From Spiroplasma eriocheiris (GTDB lineage: Bacteria > Bacillota_I > Bacilli_A > Mycoplasmatales > Mycoplasmataceae), in contig NZ_CP011856.1 in NCBI RefSeq assembly GCF_001029265.1, positions 620,001 to 684,000 on the forward strand: a stretch of DNA of 64,000 nucleotides, written 5' to 3'. Shown here piece after piece: positions 12,768 through 27,164 of the stretch. The notes under the pieces are model-generated. The model was given only the letters and a program-made list of their open reading frames with translations, searched no databases and was not told the origin of the DNA. Position 1 is the stretch's first letter; the number at the start of each line of letters is the position of its first letter. A program made the position numbers and the translations under genes.

Positions 12768-14687
12768 GTGAAGAAATTATTAGCGATTTTAGGCGCAATT
12801 GGATTGACAGCCACTGGTGCTTCATCAGTCGTCGCATGTAACAAGGAAGACAAAAAAGAAGATGTAAAAAATTTATCTTCATATAGTGAAGCCCATAAGA
12901 AAGAAATTGCCCTAGCAGTAACTAACGCCATTGCTAAAACATCTAATAAAGCTGCTGGCGAAAACACCGCTGCTTATAAAGCTATTAATAGTGCAGTAAT
13001 TGACACTTTAAAATCAATTTCAAAAGTAAGCAAATTAACAGGACCTAAGCTACAAGTTAATGTGTTAGATAAAAATAATGCTGAATTTACTACTCATAAT
13101 AGTGAGTTTAAAAAAGGTGATCAACTTATTATTGTCGTTAAAGCCTTAAGTGGTTCAGAGTTAAAAGGGAGTTTAAAAGTTAACTTAACAGTAACTGACC
13201 AAGTAGTTGTTGATTTAACCAAAGTAACAATTACAGTTCCCGCTCAAACAATTCCAGGTGATAAGAGTGTTGCGGGGGATGTTACTGCTTTACAAACAGC
13301 AATTACTAATGCTGTTAAAGGAACTTCAGCATTGTCAGGATTAACTATTGACACAGATTATACTATTGAAGGGTTAAACCAAATTGTTGTTGGTAAAACT
13401 CCAACTGAATTATCAGCTATGAAATTTTCAGTAAAAGCAAAAAGTACTAAGATTATTGGTGAAACACCTAAATTTAGTGTAAATGTTACAAAAGCAGCGG
13501 TTGCTGTTGATTTAACCAAAGTAACAATTACAGTTCCCACTCAAACAATTCCAGGTGATAAGAGTGTTGCGGGGGATGTTACTGCTTTACAAATAGCAAT
13601 TACTAATGCTGTTAAAGGAACTTCAGCATTGTCAGGATTAACTATTGACACAGATTATACTATTGAAGGGTTAAACCAAATTGTTGTTGGTAAAACTCCG
13701 GTTGAATTATCATCATTTGAGTTTAGTGTTAAAGCAAAAAGTGTTAAAGCAACAGGCGGAACACCTAAATTTAAGGTAAATGTTACAAAAGCAGCTGTTG
13801 CTGTTGATTTAACCAAAGTAACAATTACAGTTCCCACTCAAACAATTCCAGGTGATAAGAGTGTTGCGGGGGATGTTACTGCTTTACAAATAGCAATTAC
13901 TAATGCTGTTAAAGGAACTTCAGCATTGTCAGGATTAACTATTGACACAGATTATACTATTGAAGGGTTAAACCAAATTGTTGTTGGTAAAACTCCAGTT
14001 GAATTATCAGCTATGAAATTTTCAGTAAAAGCAAAAAGTACTAAGATTATTGGTGAAACACCTAAATTTAGTGTAAATGTTACAAAAGCAGCGGTTGCTG
14101 TTGATTTAACCAAAGTAACAATTACAGTTCCCACTCAAACAATTCCAGGTGATAAGAGTGTTGCGGGGGATGTTACTGCTTTACAAATAGCAATTACTAA
14201 TGCTGTTAAAGGAACTTCAGCATTGTCAGGATTAACTATTGACACAGATTATACTATTGAAGGGTTAAACCAAATTGTTGTTGGTAAAACTCCAGTTGAA
14301 TTATCAGCTATGAAATTTTCAGTAAAAGCAAAAAGTACTAAGATTATTGGTGAAACACCTAAATTTAGTGTAAATGTTACAAAAGCAGCGGTTGCTGTTG
14401 ATTTAACCAAAGTAACAATTACAGTTCCCACTCAAACAATTCCAGGTGATAAGAGTGTTGCGGGGGATGTTACTGCTTTACAAATAGCAATTACTAATGC
14501 TGTTAAAGGAACTTCAGCATTGTCAGGATTAACTATTGACACAGATTATACTATTGAAGGGTTAAACCAAATTGTTGTTGGTAAAACTCCAGTTGAATTA
14601 TCATCATTTGAGTTTAGTGTTAAAGCAAAAAGTGTTAAAGCAACAGGCGAAACACCTAAATTTAAGGTAAATGTTACAAAAAAATAA
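12768..14687 (+). CDS. Repeat-rich surface lipoprotein (spiralin-like leader)
   Basis: A 639-residue lipoprotein. The signal peptide MKKLLAILGAIGLTATGASS ends in a lipobox VVAC, so Cys is the lipidated residue, and the mature protein is anchored to the outer face of the membrane. The start is taken as the GTG preceded by GAGGAAG; this gives an N-terminus matching the second lipoprotein near 56139. An earlier in-frame GTG overlaps that ribosome site and is less likely. After a ~120-residue unique region come five nearly identical 99-residue repeats beginning VDLTKVTITVP. Repeats of this style resemble spiralin. Function is probably surface coat or adhesion. It has its own terminator. Confidence 0.88.
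   Translation: MKKLLAILGAIGLTATGASSVVACNKEDKKEDVKNLSSYSEAHKKEIALAVTNAIAKTSNKAAGENTAAYKAINSAVIDTLKSISKVSKLTGPKLQVNVLDKNNAEFTTHNSEFKKGDQLIIVVKALSGSELKGSLKVNLTVTDQVVVDLTKVTITVPAQTIPGDKSVAGDVTALQTAITNAVKGTSALSGLTIDTDYTIEGLNQIVVGKTPTELSAMKFSVKAKSTKIIGETPKFSVNVTKAAVAVDLTKVTITVPTQTIPGDKSVAGDVTALQIAITNAVKGTSALSGLTIDTDYTIEGLNQIVVGKTPVELSSFEFSVKAKSVKATGGTPKFKVNVTKAAVAVDLTKVTITVPTQTIPGDKSVAGDVTALQIAITNAVKGTSALSGLTIDTDYTIEGLNQIVVGKTPVELSAMKFSVKAKSTKIIGETPKFSVNVTKAAVAVDLTKVTITVPTQTIPGDKSVAGDVTALQIAITNAVKGTSALSGLTIDTDYTIEGLNQIVVGKTPVELSAMKFSVKAKSTKIIGETPKFSVNVTKAAVAVDLTKVTITVPTQTIPGDKSVAGDVTALQIAITNAVKGTSALSGLTIDTDYTIEGLNQIVVGKTPVELSSFEFSVKAKSVKATGETPKFKVNVTKK
13209..14687 (+). repeat. Five tandem 297-bp repeats
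   Basis: Units begin at 13209, 13506, 13803, 14100 and 14397, each starting GTTGATTTAACC. They are almost identical at the DNA level, so the expansion is recent. The last third of the unit exists in two versions: type 1 (SAMKFSVKAKSTKIIGETPKF) and type 2 (SSFEFSVKAKSVKATG). The order is 1-2-1-1-2. The final unit is slightly shorter because the gene stops. Confidence 0.95.
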
Positions 14688-14700
14688 TTAAATTATTTTA

Positions 14701-14770
14701 AAAAAAACATCTAAGATAAAGTTTACTAGTTAATGAATTTATGACTAACTTTATTACAGATGTTTTTTTC
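14701..14770 (+). terminator. Terminator after repeat lipoprotein
   Basis: AAAAAAACATCT pairs with AGATGTTTTTTT across a longer internal hairpin and ends in a T-run. Confidence 0.8.
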
Positions 14771-14869
14771 TTTATAAAAATAAATTATTTTAATCTTTAT
14801 TTGTAAAACTGGGGATATTATTGTATGATATTAAGGATTATCAAATACTTAATAAAGGTGGGATAAACA

Positions 14870-16809
14870 ATGGACAATAATAACAAAGCTTTACATTATG
14901 ATGAATCTTCAATTCAAGTCCTAGAAGGGTTAGATGCTGTTCGGAAACGACCAGGAATGTATATTGGTTCAACTGATATTCGGGGATTACATCATTTAGT
15001 TTGAGAAATTGTTGATAACTCAATTGATGAAGCATTAGCTGGATTTGCTAGTGAAATTAATATTATAATACATAAAAATAATGGTATTACGGTGAAAGAT
15101 AATGGACGGGGAGTTCCCATTGGTAAACATGCGAGTGGGAAATCAACCCCTGAGGTTATTTTTTCAGTTTTACATGCTGGGGGAAAATTTGGTGGTGATG
15201 GTTATAAAACATCGGGAGGTCTCCATGGGGTTGGTTCTTCAGTTGTTAATGCTTTATCAAGTGAATTTGATGTCACAATTTATCGAGACAAAAAAATTAG
15301 TAACATTAAATTTAATAATGGGGGGAAATTAGCCCAAAAATTAACTACCATTGGTTCGACAGCAACAACGGGAACAACCGTTTATTTTGTGCCTGATCCC
15401 GAAATATTTAAAGTAATTGATTTTTCATTTTCAACAATCTCAGAACGAATTCGCGAATCAGCATTTTTAAATAGTGGGTTAAAAATTACACTCCAAGATG
15501 AACGCACGGATAAGTATGTTGAGTATTTATTTAATAATGGGTTAGAAGAGTTCATTACTTATATGAATGAGGGGAAAAAACCAATTACCCCAATTATTAC
15601 CTTTAAAGGAATTGAAAAAGACATTGATGTTGAAATTGCTTTACAATATTCAACTGAATTTAATGAAAACTTATTAAGTTTTGCTAATAATGTTAAAACC
15701 AGTGATGGGGGAAGTCATGTGGTTGGTTTTCGTACGGGATTAACAAAAGTTATTAATGAGTATGCCCGTAAAGAAGGTTTATTAAAAGAAAAAGATAAGA
15801 ACTTAGATTCAACGGACACTCGAGAAGGATTAACAGCAATTATTTCAGTAAAAATCCCGGAAAGTTTAATCCAATATGAGGGCCAAACCAAAGGAAAATT
15901 AGGAACTAGTGATGCCAAAACAGCAGTTGAAAATATTGTTGCTAAACAAATGCAATTTTGAATGTTAGAAAATAAAACAAATGCCTATGCAATTATTGAA
16001 AAAGCTTTATTAGCTCGTACTGCTAAAGAAGAGGCTCGCAAAGCTCGGGAAGCAGCACGAGGTAATAAGCGAAAATCTAATAGTGAACGGTTATTAACGG
16101 GAAAATTAACTCCTGCCCAAAATAAAAATAAAAAGGTTAATGAATTATTTTTAGTGGAAGGGGATTCAGCCGGAGGGAGCGCAAAATCAGGGCGTGACCG
16201 GAAATTTCAAGCCATTCTTTCACTACGTGGAAAAGTTATTAATGCGGAAAAAGCAAAATTACAAGATTTAATGAATAATGAAGAAATTAATTTAATGATC
16301 CATGCTATTGGGGCTGGTTTTGGTAATAATTTTGATTTGGAAGATGCTAACTATGGCAAAATCATTATTATGACCGATGCGGATACTGATGGAGCGCACA
16401 TTCAAACTTTATTATTAACATTTTTCTACCGCTTTATGCGTCCGTTAATTGAAGACAAACGAGTTTACATTGCTTTACCTCCCTTATTCAAAATTACTAA
16501 TTTAAAAACTAAAAAAGTTAGTTATGCGTGAGATGAAAATGAGTTAAAAACAAAACTAAAACATTTAAAAGATAAGTTTGAACTCCAACGTTACAAAGGA
16601 TTGGGAGAAATGAACGCCGAACAGTTGTGAGAAACAACAATGGATCCCGAAACTCGTCAGTTAATTGCCGTAACAATTGATGATGCGGCAATTGCGGAAA
16701 AACGAATTGTAACATTAATGGGGGATGATGCTAAAAAACGGAAAGATTGAATTGATGAAAATGTTAAGTTTACTTTAGAAGATGACTTTCAACCGGTGGT
16801 GGGACAATA

Positions 16810-16810
<1 letters not shown>
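14870..16810 (+). CDS. parE: DNA topoisomerase IV subunit B
   Basis: ATPase subunit of topoisomerase IV, which separates linked chromosomes; 646 residues. The GHKL ATPase domain shows [13 protein letters not shown] (about residue 43), DNGRGVPIG and the glycine loop [18 protein letters not shown] (about residue 108). The Toprim domain has [20 protein letters not shown] (about residue 430) and [10 protein letters not shown] (about residue 502). The pairing with parC downstream and the [12 protein letters not shown] form favour ParE over GyrB. The start follows AAGGTGGG. The stop overlaps the next start codon (TAATG). Confidence 0.95.
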
Positions 16811-20848
<4,038 letters not shown>

Positions 20849-20884
20849 TAAAAGCAGGTAAATCATAATTTCCGTGCTTTTTTA
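20849..20884 (+). terminator. Terminator after parC
   Basis: AAAAGCA pairs with TGCTTTT, with GG/CC and A/T pairs continuing inside, followed by a T-run. Confidence 0.75.
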
Positions 20885-20932
20885 TTTAATATAATGATAA
20901 AATGTAATTAAATTATAATAAGGAGGACCAAT

Positions 20933-21757
20933 ATGGCAGATATTGAGAACCAACAATTAACAGATGATATTTTAGTACAAGCAGTTGACTTAACAAAATC
21001 ATATCGTCATCAAGAAGTGCTCCACCATATTAATTTAACCGTTAAACGTGGTGAACGCATTGGTATTGTTGGTCCCAATGGTACCGGGAAAACAACACTC
21101 TGTGAAATTTTAGCACAGTTACGAAAACCAACGAGTGGTACGGTGAGTAAACCCTTTGGAGTGCGCATTGGAATGCAACTTCAGGAGTCACGTTATCCAA
21201 AGGGAATAACTGGCTTTGATCTGATGAATCTTTATTTAAAAGCTTATAAGATTCCAATTAAGCCAAAAGAAATTTACCAGATTTTATTAGCTTTACAAAT
21301 TGAAAAAATCATTAATAAAGATATTACTAAGTTATCAGGTGGCCAACAACAAAAAATTAATATTTTGTTAGCACTGATTGTTAATCCTGATTTAATTATT
21401 TTAGATGAGTTAGCGACCGGATTAGATTTAGAAATTAAAGAAACAATTTATAATTTAATTAATGATTTTCTGACAGAACCCCAGAAGGGACTGCTGTTAA
21501 TTTCCCATAATATGGAAGAGATTGAACAATTTTGCAAAACATTAATTTTTATGGTTAATGGGAAAATAATTAATACTGTTGATGTTGCCACGGTGGTAAC
21601 TGAATATGGTAGTGTGGAAAAATATGTAAAAACAAAATTTAAAGAATACCAAATTGGCGCTTATAATCAAAATTATACGAGCCACCAGGAAGGACTTCAC
21701 AATGAAAAATGAGCAAAAAGTTGAGCAAAATACATTGATAAAGAAAAAGATAAATAA
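20933..21757 (+). CDS. ABC transporter ATP-binding protein
   Basis: A 274-residue ATPase. Walker A is GPNGTGKTT (about residue 46), the Q-loop region MQLQES, the signature LSGGQQQK (about residue 135) and Walker B NPDLIILDELATG (about residue 157), then the switch His in LISHN. It powers the permease encoded next. Its C-terminus runs 16 codons past a TGA that is Trp here, so the reading frame overlaps the permease start by 56 bases. The form (single ATPase plus ABC-2 type permease) is that of exporters of drugs, peptides or lipids; the substrate is unknown. Confidence 0.93.
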
Positions 21758-22487
21758 GTCCCTTGTAACAGAAAATGTTAATATTTTTGCACTTTATTTT
21801 TTCTTTCTAAATTATCTAAAACGTCAAAAAATTGTTTTTGTTATTGCGGTGATTTTAATTCCGATTGGAATTACCCTGGATGCTATTTTAAATAACCCCC
21901 GGATTTCCGCTGGCTCAATTAGTTTAGGAATTGGAATTTCCTTTATTGCCACGGCTGCTAGTTGTTCGATGTATATGATGCTTGGCTTTTTAATTGATTT
22001 AAAAGTTTCGATAGTCTACAAACGAATTGGTTTGTTAGGAATTAAACCCTTTGGTTTTATTCTAATGGCAAGTTTATATTGTGTAACTCTTGTCGCGGTT
22101 TCGGACATCCTTGTTTTAATAACTAGTTTGATTACGGTCGGCGTACTTGGCTTTGATTTTAGTTTAATTTATGATCTAACTTTACTATTGTTCTTTATTG
22201 TTTCGATTTTTACAATGTTTTGTGTAATGGGGATTTTACTGTTCACTGTGGTTTTAATTAATTCGCGTACCATTCAATCCTTAGTAACAGGGATCTTAAG
22301 TGTTATTTTTATTGGGGGTTCCTTTGCAGTAGCTTCATGAATTCCACTCTTATTTGGGCATAATTACCAACAAATTTTTACAAGTTCATTAGGAATTGGC
22401 ATTTTTTTTATCATTATTATTGGTTTATCAATTATCGGGTTTATCTTTTATTATTTAACATTGTGACTATTTAAATGGGATAATTAA
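21702..22487 (+). CDS. ABC-2 type transporter permease
   Basis: A 261-residue membrane protein with about six hydrophobic segments (first at residues ~39-60, IVFVIAVILIPIGITLDAIL). The layout with a short cytosolic N-terminus and a loop KRIGLLGIKPFGFIL after the second or third helix is typical of ABC-2 permeases. It starts inside the 3' end of the ATPase gene behind CCAGGAAGGAC, so synthesis of the pair is coupled. Confidence 0.85.
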
Positions 22488-22611
22488 TTGGTCTTGTTAT
22501 TTGCGAAAAAACTTAAAATTACTATGTTATTTTTTAAATATTTTTGTTATTATATATATGTTGTAAAATGACAAGTAAATTATTATATTCAGAAATGAGG
22601 TTAAATTAAAA

Positions 22612-22761
22612 ATGCGTGAAGGAATAATTTTACGTTGCGATCAATGTAAAGAAGAAAACTACATTGCAAAACGTGATAAGAAAAAACATCAAGAAAAACT
22701 AGAACTTAAAAAATATTGTTCGCGTTGTAATGCTCATACATTACATAAAGAAAAAAAATAG
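22612..22761 (+). CDS. rpmG: 50S ribosomal protein L33
   Basis: A 49-residue protein, [20 protein letters not shown] to HTLHKEKK. It has the two CxxC pairs (CDQC, CSRC) of the zinc-binding L33 form and the [16 protein letters not shown] tail typical of the family. It has its own promoter region and a terminator directly after the stop codon. Confidence 0.96.
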   Translation: MREGIILRCDQCKEENYIAKRDKKKHQEKLELKKYCSRCNAHTLHKEKK

Positions 22762-22788
22762 ACCTTTCCTTTAAGGTCTTTTTTTTAT
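22760..22788 (+). terminator. Terminator after rpmG
   Basis: AGACCTT / AAGGTCT stem with TCCTTT loop region and eight or more T following, starting at the stop codon itself. Confidence 0.88.
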
Positions 22789-22825
22789 ATAATTAAAAGA
22801 AATAGATGTTAGAGAGGGTAACCGT

Positions 22826-23284
22826 ATGATTAGACCAGCCACCATTGCCGACCGTCAGGAAATTATTAATCTTATTACCGATTCTTGAACACATATTGAC
22901 CACCAAGACTATAAAATTAAAGAACTTGAGTTAATTAAGGATTATTTTTTACACCAAAATTTTGATGAAGTGCTAGAACAGCAACAATGTTATTTAATTA
23001 TTATTGAAAATAAATTATTAGCATTTGGTGCTTATGATAAAATAACCAATCAAATTACGCATTTATATGTTCATCACCAGTATTTAAATTGACATTTTGC
23101 CAAGAAATTATTAGCCTTACTTGAACAAGCAGCTTTCGCGGCTGGATTTTTCGAAATTAGTGTGAATGCTTATTTAACAAGTGTTGCTTTTTTTCAAAAT
23201 AACAATTATCATGCCATTAAACGCCATTATTATGAATGAAATAATCGCAAAATTATTACTTTTTTTATGAAAAAGTATTTTTAA
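22826..23284 (+). CDS. GNAT-family acetyltransferase
   Basis: A 152-residue protein. It opens MIRPATIADRQEIINLI, the usual first strand and helix of GNAT enzymes. It continues with LLAFGAYDKITNQITHLYVHHQYLNWHFAKKLLALLEQAA, where the strand-turn-helix that binds acetyl-CoA is expected but the canonical Q/R-x2-G-x-G/A is degenerate, and ends with the ISVNAYLTSVAFFQNNNYHA pattern seen in the family. It is open only with TGA as Trp. The substrate is unknown. Confidence 0.8.
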
Positions 23285-23289
23285 TTATA

Positions 23290-23366
23290 TGATACAATTA
23301 ATAAATAAATTAAATAGAAGAACATATATAATGTCTAAAATATTTTATTATTTTAGGCATTTTTTA
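23290..23366 (+). promoter_or_regulatory. Promoter and three-segment leader upstream of the ETX-like gene
   Basis: TACAAT is a possible -10 box. The leader then has ACAT, its complement ATGT (start of ATGTCTAAAATA), and TATTTTAGGCAT followed by six T. The second and third form a 12-bp stem with one G-U pair. The hairpin is about 60 bases before the start codon. Confidence 0.6.
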
Positions 23367-23423
23367 TTTAATTTATAAAATTTAATAAAAAATTATAGTT
23401 TTCAAAAAAGAAAGGTTCATAAG

Positions 23424-25286
23424 ATGAAAATATCAGTTAACCTGAAAAAATTTGAAAAACTAGAAGAAGATTTTTTCTCTTTTTTAATTCAAGCTTTAAT
23501 TGGATTAGGAAAAGAATATGTGGAAACAACAATTGATTTTGAAGCTGTTGAGGATGGAGACATCAACCAAAGAGGTTTATATCAACAATTAGCATCAATA
23601 CAAAATGATGCAGATTTTTTAAAGAATATTACTAAATATATTTTTTTAAATTTACCCCAAAAAATTGAGGCACAATTAGCAGAAATATCACCTGAAAAAC
23701 GACAAGAATATATTGATAGATTATGCCGAGAGATTATTAATGATTGAGTACAAGATGAAAATATTTCTCTTCATCAACGCCGAAATTTATTAAAGCAATA
23801 TCGTCATATTAATGATAATGAGATTAAAGATATCCTTGACCAAGTAGCCAATTTTTGAGATTCGGCCCCATTTTTAAATATTGATGAATATGAAATTGAT
23901 AATTTATTTAATAAAATTAAAAATTACTACCATCCCGAAATTGCACCACTATTTTTAAATAAAGATGGTTTATTTGACAACTTTTTACAAGAAGAATGAG
24001 AATTTTTTAGAAAACAAATTAGTATTAATAATTTTCATTATGCAAATGATCAGGATAAAAATGCTGTTCAGTTATTATATAAAAAATTAAATGGGTTATT
24101 AGATGAAAAGCAATTAACAGAGCAGGATAAACTTGATCTTGCCTATATTGAAAATTTAGCAAAAGAAGATGAACCTGTGTGATATTTTATGCAACAAGAT
24201 TTAGCCATTACCCATGGTGAAAATCTTGGGGTAATTGATTCTAAAATTGATACCCGTCTTTCAGCAACTACTACAACTTCAACAGTTAAGGGTGGGGCAA
24301 ATTTTTCAATCCCGCTTCCTATTCCGGGTAGTTCAAAGTCAGCGGTGGAAGCATCTTATGCTGGTGCTCGTGAAAAAAAATGACAAACTGAAAATAAACA
24401 AATGACCACAACCAATTATACTCAAACTACAAATAGTGCAACTAATATAAAACAAAAAATCTTAATTCCCCAAAATGTTATTCGAGATTGGTTATGAGAA
24501 TTTAAAAAAACAAGAATGAGTTCGCCCCCAGGGGATAGTTTTGACAATACTTTAACAATTGAATTAGTAAAAACATTTCTAATTATTGACCTCTTAAAAT
24601 TGTTAGAGAATAGTGATGATAAAGCACAAGATCCTGTTTTTCGTGAAATTTATATGGAAATTCCAACTCTTGTTTTAAAAGTTGTTATTGAACCAGCCAT
24701 TGAAAAAATTACTTATTGCTATAAAAATTCTAATATTAGTAAAAATGATTTTGAAAGTTTGTTAGAAACCTTTGATGCTATTATTAAAAAATGTCAACAT
24801 AACATTTATAAAAAATTCTATTGTGATCATCCAGCTTTAAAATTTTTTAAAACTTTTCGAAATGATGGTTTCTTTACTAAAATAGATTTACTATCAGAAA
24901 GTCTCGCTAATTACAATATTCAAGAAATTGCGATTAAAAAGAAATATCTGTTTAATATTTTGAAGTCACTTAAGACTTCTGAACAAGACAAAACCTCAAA
25001 AGCAGAAATTGAATCAATTTTGGCAAGAATTCAAGAGCTTAACTTTTTCCGGGAAGTTTTAACAAAACCAGTTGTACCTCATCCATTAAAAATCTTAAAA
25101 ATTCCTTCACGATTAAGGACTTATTCTTTAACATCAACTGATAACCGTCCTGATCAAGATGAATTTGATGGTCATAAAAAAGCAACTGACCAAAGGCTAG
25201 CAACAATTCAAGAAGAAATTGAAATTGCTGAAGAAGCTCGTGAGGAAAGTTTTAATGAACTAGAAGAAAATTTAACAAGATCATAA
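23424..25286 (+). CDS. Large accessory protein with a pore-toxin-like beta segment
   Basis: A 620-residue protein without signal peptide or clear membrane helix, open only with TGA as Trp. Residues 1-255 are charged and helical. About residues 265-355 switch to Thr/Ser-rich beta character: ATTTTSTVKGGANFSIPLPI, then KSAVEASYAGAREKKWQ and MTTTNYTQTTNSATN, ending in ILIPQNVI. The rhythm of Thr-rich strand, glycine, amphipathic hairpin and a second Thr-rich strand before an I-P-x-x-V motif is that of the ETX/MTX2 (aerolysin-type) pore-forming toxins. The remaining ~265 residues are helical and acidic at the end (EEIEIAEEAREE). Toxin assignment is inference. It has its own leader hairpin. Confidence 0.7.
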
Positions 25287-25458
25287 AAATGTAACACTTA
25301 CTGTTTTATCATGAACTGCTAGATTAGGATTAAGATAAAGTTTATTTATCAAAATATATAATCTAATTACTAAACTTTTAAGTTTTCTCACTCTTAATTA
25401 ATGGTGATTCAGTTATAATTATGGTAAAATAAAGACCAATAAATAAGGAGGAACTACA

Positions 25459-26061
25459 ATGTCAACAAAAGTATTAGTAATTTATGGAACGGTTAGTTCA
25501 GATGAAAAATCATATTCAAAAGAATTGGCACATCGTTTTGTTAAACATTATCAAGAATTAAATCCAAATGATGAAATTATTCATTTAGATTTAAATAAAA
25601 CACCAATGGCTTTAAAAACATTAACAGTTGATAATTTTGCAACTTATTTTAATGAAGAAGATTCTGATGTGTATATTAACCAATTAAAAGAAGTTAATAA
25701 AGTTATTATGGCTTGTCCAATGAATAACTTTAATGTTTCAGGGTTAGTGAAAAACTACTTAGACCATGTCTTAGTTGCTAATAAAACTTTTTCATATAAA
25801 TATTCAAAAAAAGGGGATGCAATTGGACTATTACCCCATTTATCAGTCCAAATTTTAACAACCCAAGGAGCACCATTTGGATGATACCCCTGAGGTAATC
25901 ATACCGAATATTTAAAAGGAACTTGAGAATTTGTCGGAGCCAAAGTAAATGAACCAATTTTAGTGGCTGGCACAAAAGTTGCTCCAACTAGTTCCTTAAC
26001 TCCCCAAGAATTAATTGATCAATATGATGAGCAAATTAAAAAAGTAGTTAAAACATTTTAA
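25459..26061 (+). CDS. azoR: FMN-dependent NADH-azoreductase
   Basis: Flavodoxin-fold quinone/azo reductase, 200 residues, normal length. The FMN phosphate region lies in VSSDEKSYSKELAHRFV; MACPMNNFNVSG and LKNYLDHV-like sequence (VKNYLDHVLVANKTF) bind the isoalloxazine; [22 protein letters not shown] corresponds to the substrate loop. It likely detoxifies quinones. It has an AAGGAGGA ribosome site, a TATAAT box about 40 bases upstream and a terminator, so it is a single-gene unit amid accessory genes. Confidence 0.92.
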
Positions 26062-26090
26062 ACAGATAAGTAATTATCTGTTTTTTTATA
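26061..26090 (+). terminator. Terminator after azoR
   Basis: AACAGATAA / TTATCTGTT stem with GTAA loop and a run of seven T. Confidence 0.87.
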
Positions 26091-26114
26091 AGTTAAGTAG
26101 TTAACTTATTAAAA

Positions 26115-26260
26115 CAATGATTTTAATATTTATTTTGTTTAAAATTATTAATTGTTTTTTTCAAGAAGTTTAAGAAAATAAAGATATAAAATTAAAATTG
26201 AGTGTAAATAACACCGAAGTTAAAATTAATAATTTTATGAAGGTGTTTTTTAATTTTATA
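26115..26260 (+). repeat. Duplicated upstream region, copy 1
   Basis: This stretch is closely similar to the one at about 27165-27312. Both contain TTTATTTTGTTTAAAATTA, then GAAAATAAAGATATAAAATT and a GAGTGTAAATAACACC leader. Each stands before an AT-rich coiled-coil-type gene, so promoter and leader were duplicated together. Confidence 0.85.
26185..26252 (+). promoter_or_regulatory. Promoter and three-segment leader, copy 1
   Basis: TATAAA serves as a -10 box nine bases before GAG. GTGT and ACAC form a small 4-bp palindrome; ACACC then pairs with GGTGT, which runs into six T. The start codon is about 35 bases after the T-run, behind GAAAGGAAG. Confidence 0.68.
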
Positions 26261-26285
26261 AAATATTTTGAAAGGAAGAATTTAA

Positions 26286-27050
26286 ATGACTATAGAAGAA
26301 TTAAATATTATTTTAAGCCCACTATTAAAGGAAGTAAAAGTGTATAAAATGGAATTAATGAATATTGAATTATTTCAAAAAAATATTCTTAATGCAATAG
26401 AATTATTTAACTTAGACCTTGAAATCTTTTTACTTAATACATCATCTTTTTATAAAAATGATAAGAAAATTAAAGAACTAGTAATAAAATTAAAAGAATT
26501 AATTAAACTAAAACAAGATTATGAAAAATTAATAATTTCGCAATTTAAGAAAAATAGAAATAAAAATATTCAAACAAAATTTAATAAACTATCAGAGCAA
26601 TTACAAATTCATTTGCATAATAAAACAACACATTCTCCTGAATTTACAAAGACATTTTTTTATAAATTATATTTTGATGAATGTGAACCTTTACTTAAAA
26701 AAATCCAAGCAATTAAAGTTATTAATTTATATAAAGATTTTATTTTCAAATTTATCTACGAAGATTTTCTAAAGCAAGAGAAAGACCGGGCAAACAAAAA
26801 AATTATTGAATTAATAGATGTTGAAACATGATGTAAGCAAAAATTATCTAAATGAAATGAAAAATGAGTTACTAATCAAAATGCTGACCCTTTTGATCTT
26901 CAAAATTATATAACTGAAATTAATGAAATTAAAATTAAAAAAAATTTTATATATAAAGAAATTGAATTATATTCAGAAATTAGACGGTTATACCAAGAAA
27001 GTAAACAGAATGATAATAATAAATCATATGATCAAACAATTGCAAGATAA
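26286..27050 (+). CDS. AT-rich helical accessory protein, unknown
   Basis: A 254-residue protein of almost only Lys, Ile, Leu, Glu, Asn and Phe, predicted entirely helical with coiled-coil stretches. It has no signal peptide and no recognisable catalytic motif. All four Trp codons are TGA. A segment near residues 40-70 (ending IKELVIKLKELI) resembles the start of the next gene's product (VLKIKELI), and the two have near-identical upstream regions, so they are probably distant paralogues. The codons are visibly richer in A and T than those of azoR or the transporter genes. Function unknown. Confidence 0.72.
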
Positions 27051-27164
27051 AATCTACTAATTTATTTTTTAAAAAATAATTAATTAATAAAAAACTCAAA
27101 TTAAAAAAAGGAGATAAAATAAATAATTACTTATCTTTTTTAATAATTTAATTAGTTAGTTAAG

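Noticed and set aside
13358-14431. Four 60-codon minus-strand frames in the repeat lipoprotein
   Set aside because: They are the antisense shadow of the same 297-bp repeat and have no ribosome sites.
13209-14687. CRISPR array
   Set aside because: The repeats are 297 bp, contiguous and coding, with no unique spacers and no cas genes nearby.
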